DNA of 64,000 bases from RGIG3701 sp031553595. GTDB lineage: Bacteria; Planctomycetota; Planctomycetia; Pirellulales; Thermoguttaceae. Shown here piece by piece: positions 19,001 through 28,317 of the stretch. The first letter of the stretch is position 1; each line of letters begins with the position of its first letter. Where the stretch lies: NCBI GenBank assembly GCA_031553595.1, contig JAVBLI010000028.1:1-64000 (forward strand), given 5' to 3'. Below the pieces are notes generated by a model that was given only the letters and a program-made list of their open reading frames with translations, did no database searches and was not told the DNA's origin. The position numbers were made by a program, and so were the translations under genes.

Positions 19001-20839
19001 CGTCGCCCCGTCGGCGGCTTGGAGTGTGAAGTCGCTGAACTGCGAGGATGTGCCTGCCAGGATGTGGATGCGCTGGTTCATCGTGCGGGTGTCGGAGCCA
19101 TTCAGTCCGGCGAATGTCAGGGAATCGGCGCCGGTGATGAAAATTCTGCCGCCGACGATTTCACCGCCCTCGAAAATCCAGTCGCCGGATTGAATTTCCA
19201 TACCGGGGTTGGCGCCGAGTGCAGCGATTTGCACCCCGTCGGCATTGATGGTGACGGTGCCGCCGGACGCATAGCCGGTGGCGCCGAAGACCACCGCGTC
19301 GCCGTGGAAGAACTGATCCGTGGCGGTGGGGTCGAGTCCGGTCAAGTCCCAGTTACCGGTTGCCGTGTTCCAGACACTGTCGGTTTGGCCCGTCCAGTGC
19401 GCCAGCTGTTGGGTGATGCCGTTGGCGGTGAGCGTGAGGGTGTCGCTGGCGGTGGAAAGCGTGAAGGCGGCGGCTTCGCGCGTGCCGCTGAGGGCTTCGC
19501 CGTAGACCATCAGCGTTTTGTCGGTGTGGGTGATGCCGGTGGCGTAGACCAGTTCGTAGGTACTGCCCGTGGTTAGGCCTTCGAAATTTCGCAGGTCGAT
19601 GTTCGCGGCGGCGTCGACGAAAGTGCTGGTACTGAACGTAAGGTTCCTCGTGACGCCTGCCGTGGCAGTATCCACGGCGCCGGTCATGTCGAACGCCAGG
19701 GTCGTGCCGGCTTGCAACGTAACGGTATCGACTTGTATCCCGTTGTGGAAGGTGTCGGAAAGCAGGGTCGCGTCGGCGTTGAGGGTGAAGCTGCCGATGG
19801 TGTTTGCGGCCCCGTAAATAGCGCCGTTGGCCAGTTGCATCGTGCCGCCGAAGACGGTGGTGTTGCCGTAAACCTGGGAGACGTGGGTGTCGAACAGGAT
19901 AGTGCCGCCGGTGGAGGTCGCGCCGCCGTCGGTGGAGTTGATGTCAATAGTGAGGTTTTCATTCAGCGACTCGCTGCGGACGGGGTCGTAGAGCAGGATG
20001 CTGCGGCCCGCGGCGGCGGCGAGAATGAGCGTTTTCTCGTCGCCGTCGTTCCACAGAAAAATGGCGTTGGCACCGAAGGAGTCGGTATTCCCATGGAAGA
20101 GAATGTCGCCGTCGGAGGCGAAAAGGGTGGTGTTGCCAGTGACGAAAATCGCGCCGCCCATCACACCGCTATTGTTGAGGAAGGAGGCGGTGCCGCCGGT
20201 GATGGCGAAATCGCCGTAGCCGCAAATCGCGCCGCCATAATAGTTGTCGGCGGAATTGCCGGTGAAGATGGTCGTGCCGCCGGCGAACGTGATGTCGGAA
20301 CCGACGATTGCGCCGCCGTCGCCACTGTCGGCCACGTTGCTCGAGAATATCAGTGTGCCGGTGCCGCCCGCGGAGCCGAGGGTGATCGAATCGCCGTTAA
20401 TCACGCTGGCGCCGAAGTTATAAAAGCCGTCGAACGTGAGCGTGGCGCCGTCCGTAGCATGGATGGCCAGCGGGCCTATGGTTTCGGCAAAACGGCTCGT
20501 GCCCGGCGCCGGACTGGCGGGCGTGATGGTGCCTTGGCCGGTGACGGTGACGGATTTGTCGCCGAAATCGAATGGCGTGTCGGGTTGCATGGAATCGTCG
20601 GTGCCGTCGAGACGCAGCGTGACGGTGTCGCCGTCCTCCCACACGATTCCCGCGGCCTGCATGTCCGCCAGGGTGTGGAAATTCGTCGCGGAAACGTCCT
20701 GTGTCGGGTCGACGGTGTAACTCTCGGCACTGGCCATCATCAGCGGCGCGGCCCACAACATCCCCACCAGCGCCAGGCGGTGGGCCGTTTTGAGAAGTTT
20801 TGATTTTCGCGGCACGCTGCGATTCGTTTTCGACTTCAT
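16100..20839 (-). CDS. Autotransporter (type V) with duplicated beta-helix passenger
   Basis: A 1579-residue protein. A long basic n-region and hydrophobic core form an extended signal peptide ending MMASA. The passenger has many GGTNTF / GGAI type repeats typical of right-handed beta-helices. A block of roughly 230-280 residues occurs twice (about bases 20445-19765 and 19020-18230), with shared landmarks LFASDGDI, YDPVR, INSTDGGAT and NGAIYGAAN. About residues 1300-1579 look like an autotransporter beta-barrel, ending in a C-terminal phenylalanine (GAEVKF). AAGGAAAC precedes the start. A surface-exposed adhesin or enzyme scaffold is plausible; the ligand is unknown. Confidence 0.85.
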   Translation of the reverse strand: MKSKTNRSVPRKSKLLKTAHRLALVGMLWAAPLMMASAESYTVDPTQDVSATNFHTLADMQAAGIVWEDGDTVTLRLDGTDDSMQPDTPFDFGDKSVTVTGQGTITPASPAPGTSRFAETIGPLAIHATDGATLTFDGFYNFGASVINGDSITLGSAGGTGTLIFSSNVADSGDGGAIVGSDITFAGGTTIFTGNSADNYYGGAICGYGDFAITGGTASFLNNSGVMGGAIFVTGNTTLFASDGDILFHGNTDSFGANAIFLWNDGDEKTLILAAAAGRSILLYDPVRSESLNENLTIDINSTDGGATSTGGTILFDTHVSQVYGNTTVFGGTMQLANGAIYGAANTIGSFTLNADATLLSDTFHNGIQVDTVTLQAGTTLAFDMTGAVDTATAGVTRNLTFSTSTFVDAAANIDLRNFEGLTTGSTYELVYATGITHTDKTLMVYGEALSGTREAAAFTLSTASDTLTLTANGITQQLAHWTGQTDSVWNTATGNWDLTGLDPTATDQFFHGDAVVFGATGYASGGTVTINADGVQIAALGANPGMEIQSGDWIFEGGEIVGGRIFITGADSLTFAGLNGSDTRTMNQRIHILAGTSSQFSDFTLQAADGATLIFDGFITPGNGGIVNGDFYSNLTLGEVGSTGTMIFSGNSVTSFGGAVYNNQSIAIAGGTNSFLQNTAAGGAAIFCNTDLHISGGTNTFAENSTIVGGGAIYCSNLTITGGTNTFVGNSTDGDGGAILAYYDITLFASDGDIRFQGNTDVTGANAIYADNTSNASTLTLAANTGQSVLFYDPVRNSDANQNLTIHINSTDGGATVTDGTVLFDTHQSKVYGHTAVFGGTMKLTNGAIYGAANNVGSYTLNTGATLAVSNAGTIMADTITLEADSILAYDLINCGGGLTLDAQNYNFITGDILNFAVKLNSWASGTYTLLSTNSDNFTGFDADNALARLIWSGTNDRLAMQFSTTDGTDLVLDMMVDFNTVLSWTGDNDGAWDLDTENWTDNPGDTPFVTQFAPGDVVYFGAAAQNQDITLSQTMQVADMVIYGGQYTFSDFDIQSTTDTKLSGASQTLIVTGDTTTATFNNGLNFTGGIGVLNGAKLTLAGTDAVTSGDTLYVDSGATLEINASVGKLTVYELYLEEDANIAVINGPTLSAGQNVTIDQIITSTEALDETQLAGMLNKSTVLRSEEAVFSSDDVFYYMGMAYASISVEAFAQDNGLRRNLQRLGALLDRAGGDPAIAGFYDALYAMEDSDDIVAALDRLGAGEVAADALTIALWRPWQRTNKRLYQLMDEQYCCETTVYNVGRCRPTSHQFWFEGQFVADNLSHSNDALAYHQRRSAMLLGVDKQLMNNFAIGAMFSYGQPRAYNRLAKVDAKDYTIGIYSQLHTHEYLYFNLFFGYGYQTYDYTNRLSGFGSDYNGHALYGSIEAIRPIYCDSYMTLMPLLAIDYQQAWTDGFTDASAGQPAMAYGDGNMAQVLMRLGLNSRYRWLDRVHMTTRMQYALNFVDRYGELSASFVDVPGMSTMLRGAKMGRNLVNLGIGGEIFLGYNNRFRLSADYDFIYATRAISHSGFLGAEVKF

Positions 20840-20991
20840 GTCTGTTTCCTTCCCTTTTTACAGAAAATCTCCGGTCTATTCATGATTTATCGGCCGGAAA
20901 ACTTAATTTATTCAGAGAAAATCGCGTAATCGGAAGATTTTATGCAAATTATCACCGCGAAGAACGGGAATGGAGGTTTCGACATTCACAA

Positions 20992-21145
20992 AACAGCAGC
21001 CGGGAATGGAGCGCAGCGGAATGACCGGATTGAAGCGGCGATTTATTCTCCCCTTCCGAAAAGCTGACTGGAATGCCCTGACATTTTCCCAGTTCGATCC
21101 GGTCATTCCGCAACACTACGTTCCGCTTCATTCCCGGCTGCTGTT
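20992..21145. repeat. Palindromic intergenic element, family C copy 2
   Basis: The ends are AACAGCAGCCGGGAATGG and ATTCCCGGCTGCTGTT. The inner arms are AATGACCGGAT and ATCCGGTCATTCCG, the ATGACC subtype shared with copy 4. At 154 bp it is the longest copy because of extra sequence in the middle. Confidence 0.9.
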
Positions 21146-21265
21146 CTTGTGAATAGATAAATTGGGTGAGTTGCTCTGGTTGATGAAAAATGAGCTAAAC
21201 GCATTAAAATTGCGCTGAAAAAACCGAAGAAAATCGCGGCAAGCGAGAAAACGGGAAAGAAAAAA

Positions 21266-21340
<75 letters not shown>

Positions 21341-21358
21341 ATATAAAGCATAAGAGGC

Positions 21359-21386
21359 AGTATACCAGCCAGGCATTTTTTGGCAA
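21359..21386 (-). promoter_or_regulatory. Promoter for tRNA-Pro
   Basis: On the minus strand TTGCCA and TATACT are separated by 16 bases, with TGG before the -10 (extended -10). It lies 18 bases upstream of the tRNA 5' end. Confidence 0.6.
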
Positions 21387-21551
21387 GGAGGGTGCCGGGC
21401 ATTTTTATCAAAAACATTTCGTGTGGGGTGTGGCCGCGATTCCCTACACTCTACACCCCGAAGAAGCGCTCATTATGTGTGCGTAAAAGGAAGAAAAGGG
21501 GGAGGAATCCGACTTTTTACCAAAAAAATGGCAATTATTCCCGGGGGGGAA

Positions 21552-21581
21552 TTGAAATCCCTCCCTGCTTTGGAGTAGAAT
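21552..21581 (+). promoter_or_regulatory. Candidate promoter for the TPR/ExbBD locus
   Basis: TTGAAA and TAGAAT are separated by 18 bases. Transcription from here would give a leader of about 115 bases with two short GC-rich hairpins before the AAGGAG ribosome binding site of the 21707 gene. Confidence 0.4.
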
Positions 21582-21706
21582 ATAGAATAGTAAGGGTTTC
21601 TATAGACACCGTTGCCGGTGCCTTTATTTAAATATTATTAACAGGTCCGCCGCCCAGATCCTCGTCCCGCGGCGGTTCGTATTTTTGTAAAAGGAGAAAT
21701 TCACCG

Positions 21707-24700
21707 ATGTTGTGGAACCGATCGCCTGTTTCCATGAAGTGGTATGTAACGCTTTTCTTTATGACCACGCTCCTGTTTTTTGGAGCCCGCGCTGAAGCTC
21801 AAACTGACCCGGCCAAAGAAGAGGCCCGTCAAAAAGAAAAAGTCGACCGTGAAACGCGGCGTTTTCTCAAAGCGCTGCAGGAGGCCGGCTATTACGATGT
21901 CGGAATTTTTTATCTGGAGAAAAATAAAGACAGCTTGCCCGAGGACGTCCAGGAAACCTACGATTTCCAACTGGCTTCGATGCGGATGAGCTACACGAGC
22001 ATGATCGCCGACAACACACAGCGTCTGGCGGAGCTGGATAAAGCGATAGCGCTTTTCTTGAAGTTTATGAAGGAACATCCGAAGCGCAACGAGGTCAATA
22101 TTATTCGTGAACTCTATCCGAAAATTCTTTTCGGCCAGGCTGGCTATGACATGCAGCGGGCTAATCTCCCGGATGTGCCCGCCGCGGATAAAAAACAGTA
22201 CATGGAAAGCGCGCGAAAAACGCTTGCCACCGCCGAGCAATTCCTGACGGAAGAGGATAAGAAAGTCACGGAAGAAAATAAAGCGTATGAGGCCGAGTGG
22301 AAAAATTACGACGCCAAATACCGGAAGCTCAACGAGGAGCTCCGTAATCGAACGAACGATCCCGGCGCGACGGCCCCGATTTCGCGCGAAGACCAGCAGG
22401 AGATCACGCGCCTGACCGAGTTGCGGCAAAGCACGTCCAACCTTGCGAACCACATGCGTTATAACCTAGCGAACGTGGTTTACGAGACGGCCAACACTTA
22501 CGAGAAAGGTTCCAAAGAATACGCCGACAAACTGGAGGAGGCCCGGGCGAAGTTCAGCAATTTCTGGGTGCGCTATGCGGAAACGCGTGCGTTGGTAGCT
22601 TACCAGGGCCGATTGCGCGAAGGGGAGATTCTGGTGGAGCAGAAAAAAATCGAAGGCCGGGGGAACGCGCTGGAGGTGCTCAAAGACCTGTCCAACGCGC
22701 TGAGTGGAGATGAATTTCCCGGCCTTTATTCCGCTGCGCTGGGTGCGTATTTTATGTGTTTCGTCGAAAAGGCGCCGACGCCGGACGAGTGGGACGAAGC
22801 CCGCCAGGCCTTTACCAAGTGGTCGCGCACGCCGGACGTGGACAAGACGGCGAAATATTCGCTGGATACGACGCTGGATTACGCGCGGATGCTCGGCGCC
22901 CAGGCGAAACGCCTGAAGGAAGACGATCCCGAGCGGGCGAAGCTCACCGACGAGGTTTCGAAGCTGCTGGTGCCGATGCTGAAGCGTTTCGAGCCTCACC
23001 GCTACAATATTAACCTGGTTCTGAAGGAATACGCGCCGCAGAACGTGAAGGAAGAGTCGGACCTGACGATGGAGAACTACCATCTGTCCAAATCCTACGA
23101 AGAAGTCATGAAGTTCGTCAACAAGCTGACGCGCGAATACTCCGACAAGCAGAAGCTTTACCGCGCTGAAACCGACCCGACGAAGCGTGAAGCGCTGCGG
23201 ATGGAGCTGGAGAAAATCGCCCGTTCCATCCTGCCTGTGCACGCGTACCTGGAAACACTCAAGGACAGCATGCTCGGCGACACGAACAAGACCACGCTGC
23301 TGCTGGATCAGCGTTACCGCCGTGCCGGTCTTTTAAACGCGGCCGGTTATCCGCTGGACGCGACGGTCGTTTATGATATGATCGCGTTTCGATACACCGC
23401 TTCTCCGCTGGCCAATCCGGCAATGGACGCGATGTCGCAGCTCTACGCGGCGATGCTCGAAAACCGAGTGAATGAGATGATTCACAAGGAGAAAAGCCTG
23501 GCCGAGGCGAAAACGGCGGTGATGTACGAGCTGCAGTCGCTGGTGAAGGTGATGGAGGCTTATGCCGCGAAGAAAAAGCTGACGGAAGACGACAAAACCC
23601 GTATCGAAAGCGGCTGGCAGCGGGTCTGCCGATGTTTCGTTCTGGTCGGCGACGTGAAGAACGCGATGAAATATTTGGAAAGAATTCCGGACGCCAGCCC
23701 GTTCCGTTCCGACGCTGAGGGGCAGGTCGGCGGCGCCATCTGGAAGGCGTATAACGCAGACTCCCGTGCCGAGGAATCCAAAAAATTATTCACCCAGGAG
23801 GAGGCGAAGCAGTGGCGTGAGGACTCGCTGAAGCTGCTGGACAGCAGTTATAAAAAGCAGCAGGAAGCGGTGAAGAAGGGCAAGAACATTTCGTCCGCGA
23901 TGGTGGGGGCGATCGTCCAGTTGTGCCAGATTTATAATCAGGCCGGGCAGATGACCAAAACGATGGAGGTTTTACAGAACCCGACGATTGGCCCGTACAC
24001 GCTGCTGAAAAACGATTCGCCCGCCGCGCAGCCCAACAAGCAGGCCATTCTCAGCGCCGCCCTGCAGGCTTTCGTTTCCGAAAACGACACCGCCGAGGCC
24101 GAAAAGGTGATGAACCGTCTGGACGAGTTGGCCAAGGCGGAAAGCCAGGCTGGCGGAAACGCCAACACGCGGCTGACGCAAATGTATTTGAATCTCGGCC
24201 GCGGTCTGGAGGAAAGCCTCCAGCAGATGAAGGCCGAGGGCGATACGGAAATGATGGGCAAGGTGCAGAAGGGATTCGAGATGTTCCTGGAGCGCATCAT
24301 GCAGCGCGACGCGAAATACAGCACGCTGACGTGGATCGCCCAGACATACGTCAGTCTCGGCGACGGCCTGATGGACACTAAAGGCCGCAAGCGGATTGTC
24401 AGTCCGGCTGCGAAAAAATACTACGAAGCCGCCGTGACAGCGTATAAACGCATTATTGATCTGTGCAAAGCCGACCCGTCTTTCAGTGGATCGGCGAAGC
24501 CCGAAGCCCTGCTGGACGGCCTGAACAAGCGTCTGGCCGAGACGTACGTCAAGGCCGGCGATTCGACGGAAGGGCTGAATATTTACGTCGAACTGCTGCG
24601 CGACGGCCCCAATAATATCGACTTGCAGGTCGAGGCCGCGAACATCATGTGGGACATCGCCCAGAATGCGGACGACAAGGATCCGAAAAAGAAGATTCAG

Positions 24701-25972
24701 TATCTGATTTATACCCAGGCGGGGATGTTCAAGGAATATATCAAGCCGGGCGACAAGACGAAAACGAAGGATAACATCATTTACGGCTGGGCGAGGCTTT
24801 TCAAGACGACGAAGGATTTCAAACTGGAATGGACCTTGGACACCCCAGCGCTGATGAAAAAACCCGAGATGTCGGAAGCTTTTTACAACAAACGCCGCGG
24901 TCAGCAATTCCTCAGCGTGCTTCGCATGGCGGAAATCAGCGTCGAGCTTTCGAAGCTGTACGACACGCCTGAGAAGAAGAAGGACTCGCTGAGCAAGGCC
25001 CAGGGCTACATCGAATCCCTTTACCGGCTTTACGGCGTCAACGCCGACGGTACGCCGCGGCCCAGTGCCTTCGGCGATCTTTACAACGAGTTCGACGAAA
25101 CCTACCGGGAAATCCAGTTGTTGCAAAAAGTGCCCAAGGCCAAAGCGCTGGGCCTGCAAAGTATCGAGACCGTTAAGATTGATCCGCTCATCGAGGACAA
25201 GGAGGCGCCCCTGGCCGACATAAAGGAAGATGCTGATCGGGCCGCGGAGTTGGAGCAATACCTGGCGGAAGAAGAGATAAGGGAGAAAGTGTTCCAAGCG
25301 GCGGCTGAGGAGCAGGCGAAACCCACGGATCCGGTGCTGCTTTACAGTATCGTCGGCGTTACGGCGCTGGTGATGCTGGGGGCGCTGTTCTTCATGATGC
25401 GTCGTCGCAAGCCGTCGAGGGCCGAGCTGCATCGTCGGGAAGAAATGGCCACGACCGAGTTTTCCGAGATTCCGACGGGGGAAACCTCGCCCGAGTTCCA
25501 GGCGCCGGTGAAGATCGAGGGTGTGACGGACGACGACGCGGTTGTGCCCGGCGAAGCCTCGACCGAGCTGTTCGCTTCCCTGGGAATCGGCGACGCGCCG
25601 GCGGGGAATGTGGACGGTGACATGAAAATCGACTTTTTCGCTTCGCCGGAAGAGAAAAAGGCAGCGGCCCTCGCGGCCCGGCGTGCCGCCCAGAAACCCA
25701 CCACCCGGCCTGGAGAAAAATCCGCCTCGCCGGACGGAAAGAAACCGGTTTCGCCGAACGGGAAAAAGCCGCTTCTGAAGAGGCCGGCCCCGAAAGACGA
25801 TGCGAAGTCGGAAGACGGCGACGCCGGGGACAAGGCTTCCGACGAGGCTTCCCCGAAACCGACGGTCAAGCGGATCATCAAGCCGGTGGTGAAGAAGCCG
25901 GAATCATCCGCCGACCCGGCCCCCAAGCCCGACGCCGATGCCTCGGCCGCGGAGCCGGAAGACGAAACCTGA
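21707..25972 (+). CDS. Large TPR-like periplasmic protein with C-terminal membrane anchor
   Basis: A 1421-residue protein. An N-terminal hydrophobic signal (about 10-32) is followed by roughly 1150 residues of charged helical, TPR-like repeats, a transmembrane segment near residue 1210 (SIVGVTALVMLGALFFMM) followed by RRRK, and a 190-residue Lys/Pro/Asp-rich tail predicted in the cytoplasm. AAGGAG lies about 10 bases before the ATG; an alternative ATG is at 21734. It heads a set with a second TPR protein and an ExbB-ExbD-ExbD motor. A scaffold coupling the proton-driven motor to envelope partners is a reasonable inference, but no enzymatic motif was found. Confidence 0.65.
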   Translation: MLWNRSPVSMKWYVTLFFMTTLLFFGARAEAQTDPAKEEARQKEKVDRETRRFLKALQEAGYYDVGIFYLEKNKDSLPEDVQETYDFQLASMRMSYTSMIADNTQRLAELDKAIALFLKFMKEHPKRNEVNIIRELYPKILFGQAGYDMQRANLPDVPAADKKQYMESARKTLATAEQFLTEEDKKVTEENKAYEAEWKNYDAKYRKLNEELRNRTNDPGATAPISREDQQEITRLTELRQSTSNLANHMRYNLANVVYETANTYEKGSKEYADKLEEARAKFSNFWVRYAETRALVAYQGRLREGEILVEQKKIEGRGNALEVLKDLSNALSGDEFPGLYSAALGAYFMCFVEKAPTPDEWDEARQAFTKWSRTPDVDKTAKYSLDTTLDYARMLGAQAKRLKEDDPERAKLTDEVSKLLVPMLKRFEPHRYNINLVLKEYAPQNVKEESDLTMENYHLSKSYEEVMKFVNKLTREYSDKQKLYRAETDPTKREALRMELEKIARSILPVHAYLETLKDSMLGDTNKTTLLLDQRYRRAGLLNAAGYPLDATVVYDMIAFRYTASPLANPAMDAMSQLYAAMLENRVNEMIHKEKSLAEAKTAVMYELQSLVKVMEAYAAKKKLTEDDKTRIESGWQRVCRCFVLVGDVKNAMKYLERIPDASPFRSDAEGQVGGAIWKAYNADSRAEESKKLFTQEEAKQWREDSLKLLDSSYKKQQEAVKKGKNISSAMVGAIVQLCQIYNQAGQMTKTMEVLQNPTIGPYTLLKNDSPAAQPNKQAILSAALQAFVSENDTAEAEKVMNRLDELAKAESQAGGNANTRLTQMYLNLGRGLEESLQQMKAEGDTEMMGKVQKGFEMFLERIMQRDAKYSTLTWIAQTYVSLGDGLMDTKGRKRIVSPAAKKYYEAAVTAYKRIIDLCKADPSFSGSAKPEALLDGLNKRLAETYVKAGDSTEGLNIYVELLRDGPNNIDLQVEAANIMWDIAQNADDKDPKKKIQYLIYTQAGMFKEYIKPGDKTKTKDNIIYGWARLFKTTKDFKLEWTLDTPALMKKPEMSEAFYNKRRGQQFLSVLRMAEISVELSKLYDTPEKKKDSLSKAQGYIESLYRLYGVNADGTPRPSAFGDLYNEFDETYREIQLLQKVPKAKALGLQSIETVKIDPLIEDKEAPLADIKEDADRAAELEQYLAEEEIREKVFQAAAEEQAKPTDPVLLYSIVGVTALVMLGALFFMMRRRKPSRAELHRREEMATTEFSEIPTGETSPEFQAPVKIEGVTDDDAVVPGEASTELFASLGIGDAPAGNVDGDMKIDFFASPEEKKAAALAARRAAQKPTTRPGEKSASPDGKKPVSPNGKKPLLKRPAPKDDAKSEDGDAGDKASDEASPKPTVKRIIKPVVKKPESSADPAPKPDADASAAEPEDET

Positions 25973-26035
25973 GTTATTCCGTATAATTAACCTATATTCG
26001 TTCTTTTATGATATCGTATTTTCAAGGAGAAAAAA

Positions 26036-27094
26036 ATGAAACGACTTTTCCCGATCTGCTGCGTTTCGGCGATCCTGTTTTCCATGGTCGCCTCGTCTTC
26101 GCATGCGGAGGATGCCATCAAGCAGCTCAGCAACGGCCGAACGACGCGCGGCAACATTACGAATATGACGCCCGACGAGGTAACGATCAATTATAGCGGC
26201 GTGCCCACGAAGATCCCCGTCGGCGATATCGACACGCTGACGTACGAAGGCGAGCCGGCCCAGTTTTCCCAAGCGCGTCGTCAGATGGGAGCCAGCCAGT
26301 TCGAAGATGCCCGCGCGTCGCTGAACCAGATCAGTGCCAACTCCATCGCCAGCGCCAGTCTGAAGGTGGAGCTGGAATTTCTCAAGGCGTATGCCAACGC
26401 CCAGATCGCCATCCGTGGCGGCGACGCGAGCCTGAACGAAGCCGCGACCGGATTGGAGGCGTTTATTAAGGCCAATCCCAAAAATTACCGTATTTACGAG
26501 TCCGTCCAGCTGCTGGGCGACCTGTACATGCAGATGAATCAGAAGGAGAAGGCCCTGGCGCAGTTCAACAAGCTGCTGAATGTCGAAAACCCGATGCTGC
26601 GCGTTCGCGGCTCGCTGGGCAAAGCGTCCGTCCTGCTGGACACGGCCACCGAGAAAACCTCCAAAGAAAACGCGAAAGAAGCCGGCGCGCTGTATAAAAC
26701 GGTGAAAGACCTCGTGGACAGCGGAGAAGTCAAGGCCCAGAAAGAGCTACTGCTTCTGAGCGTGGCGCTGGGCATGGCCCGCTGCAAGGCGATTACCGAT
26801 AAGGCGGCGGAGGCCGAGAAAGAAATCCAGCGGCTGCTTCCCCAGATCCCGGCCGAGAACGTCCAGATGAACGCCCTGGCGTACAACACCCTGGGAACGG
26901 CCCTGAAGCTTCAGGAAAACAAGACGATGGATGCCATCGCGGCTTTCCTTCATACGCACTTGCTGTACAGTAACGACCCGATTCTGGATCGCCAGGCGCT
27001 TAACGAACTGATCAATCTGTATCGCAACGGCGTCAATAATGAAGGCCGGGCCGTCGCGCTGGAGAAGGAGCGGAAAGACCGCTACGGAAATTAA
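26036..27094 (+). CDS. Secreted TPR-repeat protein
   Basis: A 352-residue protein with a clear signal peptide (...VASSSHA) and then a short beta-rich segment (GRTTRGNITNMTPDEVTINY) followed by TPR-like helical repeats. TATAAT at 25982-25987 and AAGGAG before the ATG suggest efficient expression. It follows the large TPR protein and is followed by a terminator-like hairpin, after which the ExbB gene begins. It probably works in the periplasm with its neighbours. Confidence 0.7.
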   Translation: MKRLFPICCVSAILFSMVASSSHAEDAIKQLSNGRTTRGNITNMTPDEVTINYSGVPTKIPVGDIDTLTYEGEPAQFSQARRQMGASQFEDARASLNQISANSIASASLKVELEFLKAYANAQIAIRGGDASLNEAATGLEAFIKANPKNYRIYESVQLLGDLYMQMNQKEKALAQFNKLLNVENPMLRVRGSLGKASVLLDTATEKTSKENAKEAGALYKTVKDLVDSGEVKAQKELLLLSVALGMARCKAITDKAAEAEKEIQRLLPQIPAENVQMNALAYNTLGTALKLQENKTMDAIAAFLHTHLLYSNDPILDRQALNELINLYRNGVNNEGRAVALEKERKDRYGN

Positions 27095-27100
27095 GGTGAA

Positions 27101-27147
27101 AACGACCGAAAATTTGGAAAATTCAAGTCGCGGTCGTTGATTTTTTA
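27101..27147 (+). terminator. Terminator-like hairpin after the small TPR gene
   Basis: AACGACCG and CGGTCGTT form an 8-bp stem around a 22-base loop, followed by GATTTTTT. The large loop makes it weaker than a standard intrinsic terminator. Confidence 0.55.
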
Positions 27148-27361
27148 AGGGTTTTGCTGTAAACTGTAATAGCCTGTTTTGTTTCCATTTTAAATCTCTG
27201 TGTTTTGGATGGCCGTGAGCCGCCAAAACCCGAATTGGAATGGGCGGCAGGCATAGGATTCGCTGGGGATTTTTTGGGGAAACCGACCTGCTTCCTGTGT
27301 TGGAAGTTGCGTCGTTTTTTCCAATGGACCCCCACTTTTTCAAGTAGTCCATGTGTACCAA

Positions 27362-27377
27362 AAAACGTTAACGTTTT
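27362..27377. promoter_or_regulatory. Perfect 16-bp palindrome upstream of exbB-like gene
   Basis: AAAACGTTAACGTTTT is self-complementary and ends 27 bases before the ATG at 27405, next to the ribosome binding site. It could be an operator; no cognate regulator is in the window. Confidence 0.35.
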
Positions 27378-27404
27378 ATTTTATCCATACTTTTGGAGGT
27401 TCTT

Positions 27405-28205
27405 ATGAAAAAATGGTTGTTGGGTTGGTTCAGTGCCGGTTTGTGTTCGCTGTTGATCGGCGTCTTTTCTGTCAGTGCGTTCACGGCGGTGACACTTCTG
27501 GATACGCAGCAGGTGGTGGCCCAGGATGATGACGAAGATGCCGGTGGCGGTGCCCCGACTGCCACCGCAAGTAAGGAGTCCTTCCTTTACTGGGTGTATA
27601 AATCGCTGGGCCCGCTATATAGTTTCGTGTTCCTCGCGATTTCCTTCTTCCTTGTGGCGCTCTCCTTCAAATATGGCATGGCGCTGCGGCGCGACCAATA
27701 CATCCCGCCGGGACTGGCGGAGCAGTTTGAAGGGCTGCTGAGTGAACGCCGCTTCCAGGAAGCGTATGAAATGACGAAAAACGACGAATCCTTCCTCGGC
27801 CAGGTGCTTTCCGCCGGGTTGGCCAAGCTCGCCTCCGGGTATGATAAATCCATGCAGGCCATGGAGGAAACGACCGACAACCTCAGCATGACCACGGAGC
27901 ACGGCATCAGCCTCATCGGTTTGATCGCGGCCACCTCCACGATGATCGGACTTTTGGGAACGGTGCACGGTATGATTATGTCGTTTAACGTCATCGCCCA
28001 ATTGACCACGCCCCCGAAGCCCAACGAGCTTGCCGGCGGTATTTCCACGGCTATGTTCACGACCATCGTCGGTCTTATTCTTTCGATCCCGGCGACGATC
28101 GTTTATACGATTTACCGCAACCGGCACCAGCGTCTGGTGTTCGACGTCAGCCTGCTCAGCGAAGACCTGATCGGTAAAGTGCTGGCACTGGCCCAGAAAA
28201 AATAA
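27405..28205 (+). CDS. MotA/TolQ/ExbB-type proton channel protein
   Basis: A 266-residue membrane protein. It has an N-terminal hydrophobic segment (possibly a signal peptide) and an acidic DDDEDAGGG linker, then a transmembrane segment near residue 65-85. The family signature region has two further transmembrane helices (GLIAATSTMIGLLGTVHGM and TAMFTTIVGLILSIPATIV). GGAGG lies 5 bases before the ATG at 27405, so I reject the upstream TTG at 27393. With two ExbD proteins it should form a proton-driven motor in the inner membrane. No TonB was found nearby. Confidence 0.88.
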   Translation: MKKWLLGWFSAGLCSLLIGVFSVSAFTAVTLLDTQQVVAQDDDEDAGGGAPTATASKESFLYWVYKSLGPLYSFVFLAISFFLVALSFKYGMALRRDQYIPPGLAEQFEGLLSERRFQEAYEMTKNDESFLGQVLSAGLAKLASGYDKSMQAMEETTDNLSMTTEHGISLIGLIAATSTMIGLLGTVHGMIMSFNVIAQLTTPPKPNELAGGISTAMFTTIVGLILSIPATIVYTIYRNRHQRLVFDVSLLSEDLIGKVLALAQKK

Positions 28206-28235
28206 CAAGATTTACGGCTCATCTTACCATGCAGC

Positions 28236-28290
28236 GGATCGGGAAAACAGAAACGCCTTAACGGCCTGCTTTCCTGATTCGCCCGCATGA
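28236..28290 (+). promoter_or_regulatory. Hairpin between exbB- and exbD-like genes
   Basis: GGATCGGGAAA and TTTCCTGATTC are inverted with few mismatches around a loop of about 30 bases. No T run follows, so it may be an mRNA processing or stability structure. Confidence 0.35.
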
Positions 28291-28317
28291 ATCCTACGAT
28301 AAACGGGAGATTAATGA

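Noticed and set aside
21380..21631. 83-codon frame between tRNA-Pro and the TPR gene
   Set aside because: No ribosome binding site or motif, and it overlaps an inverted repeat and the promoter region.
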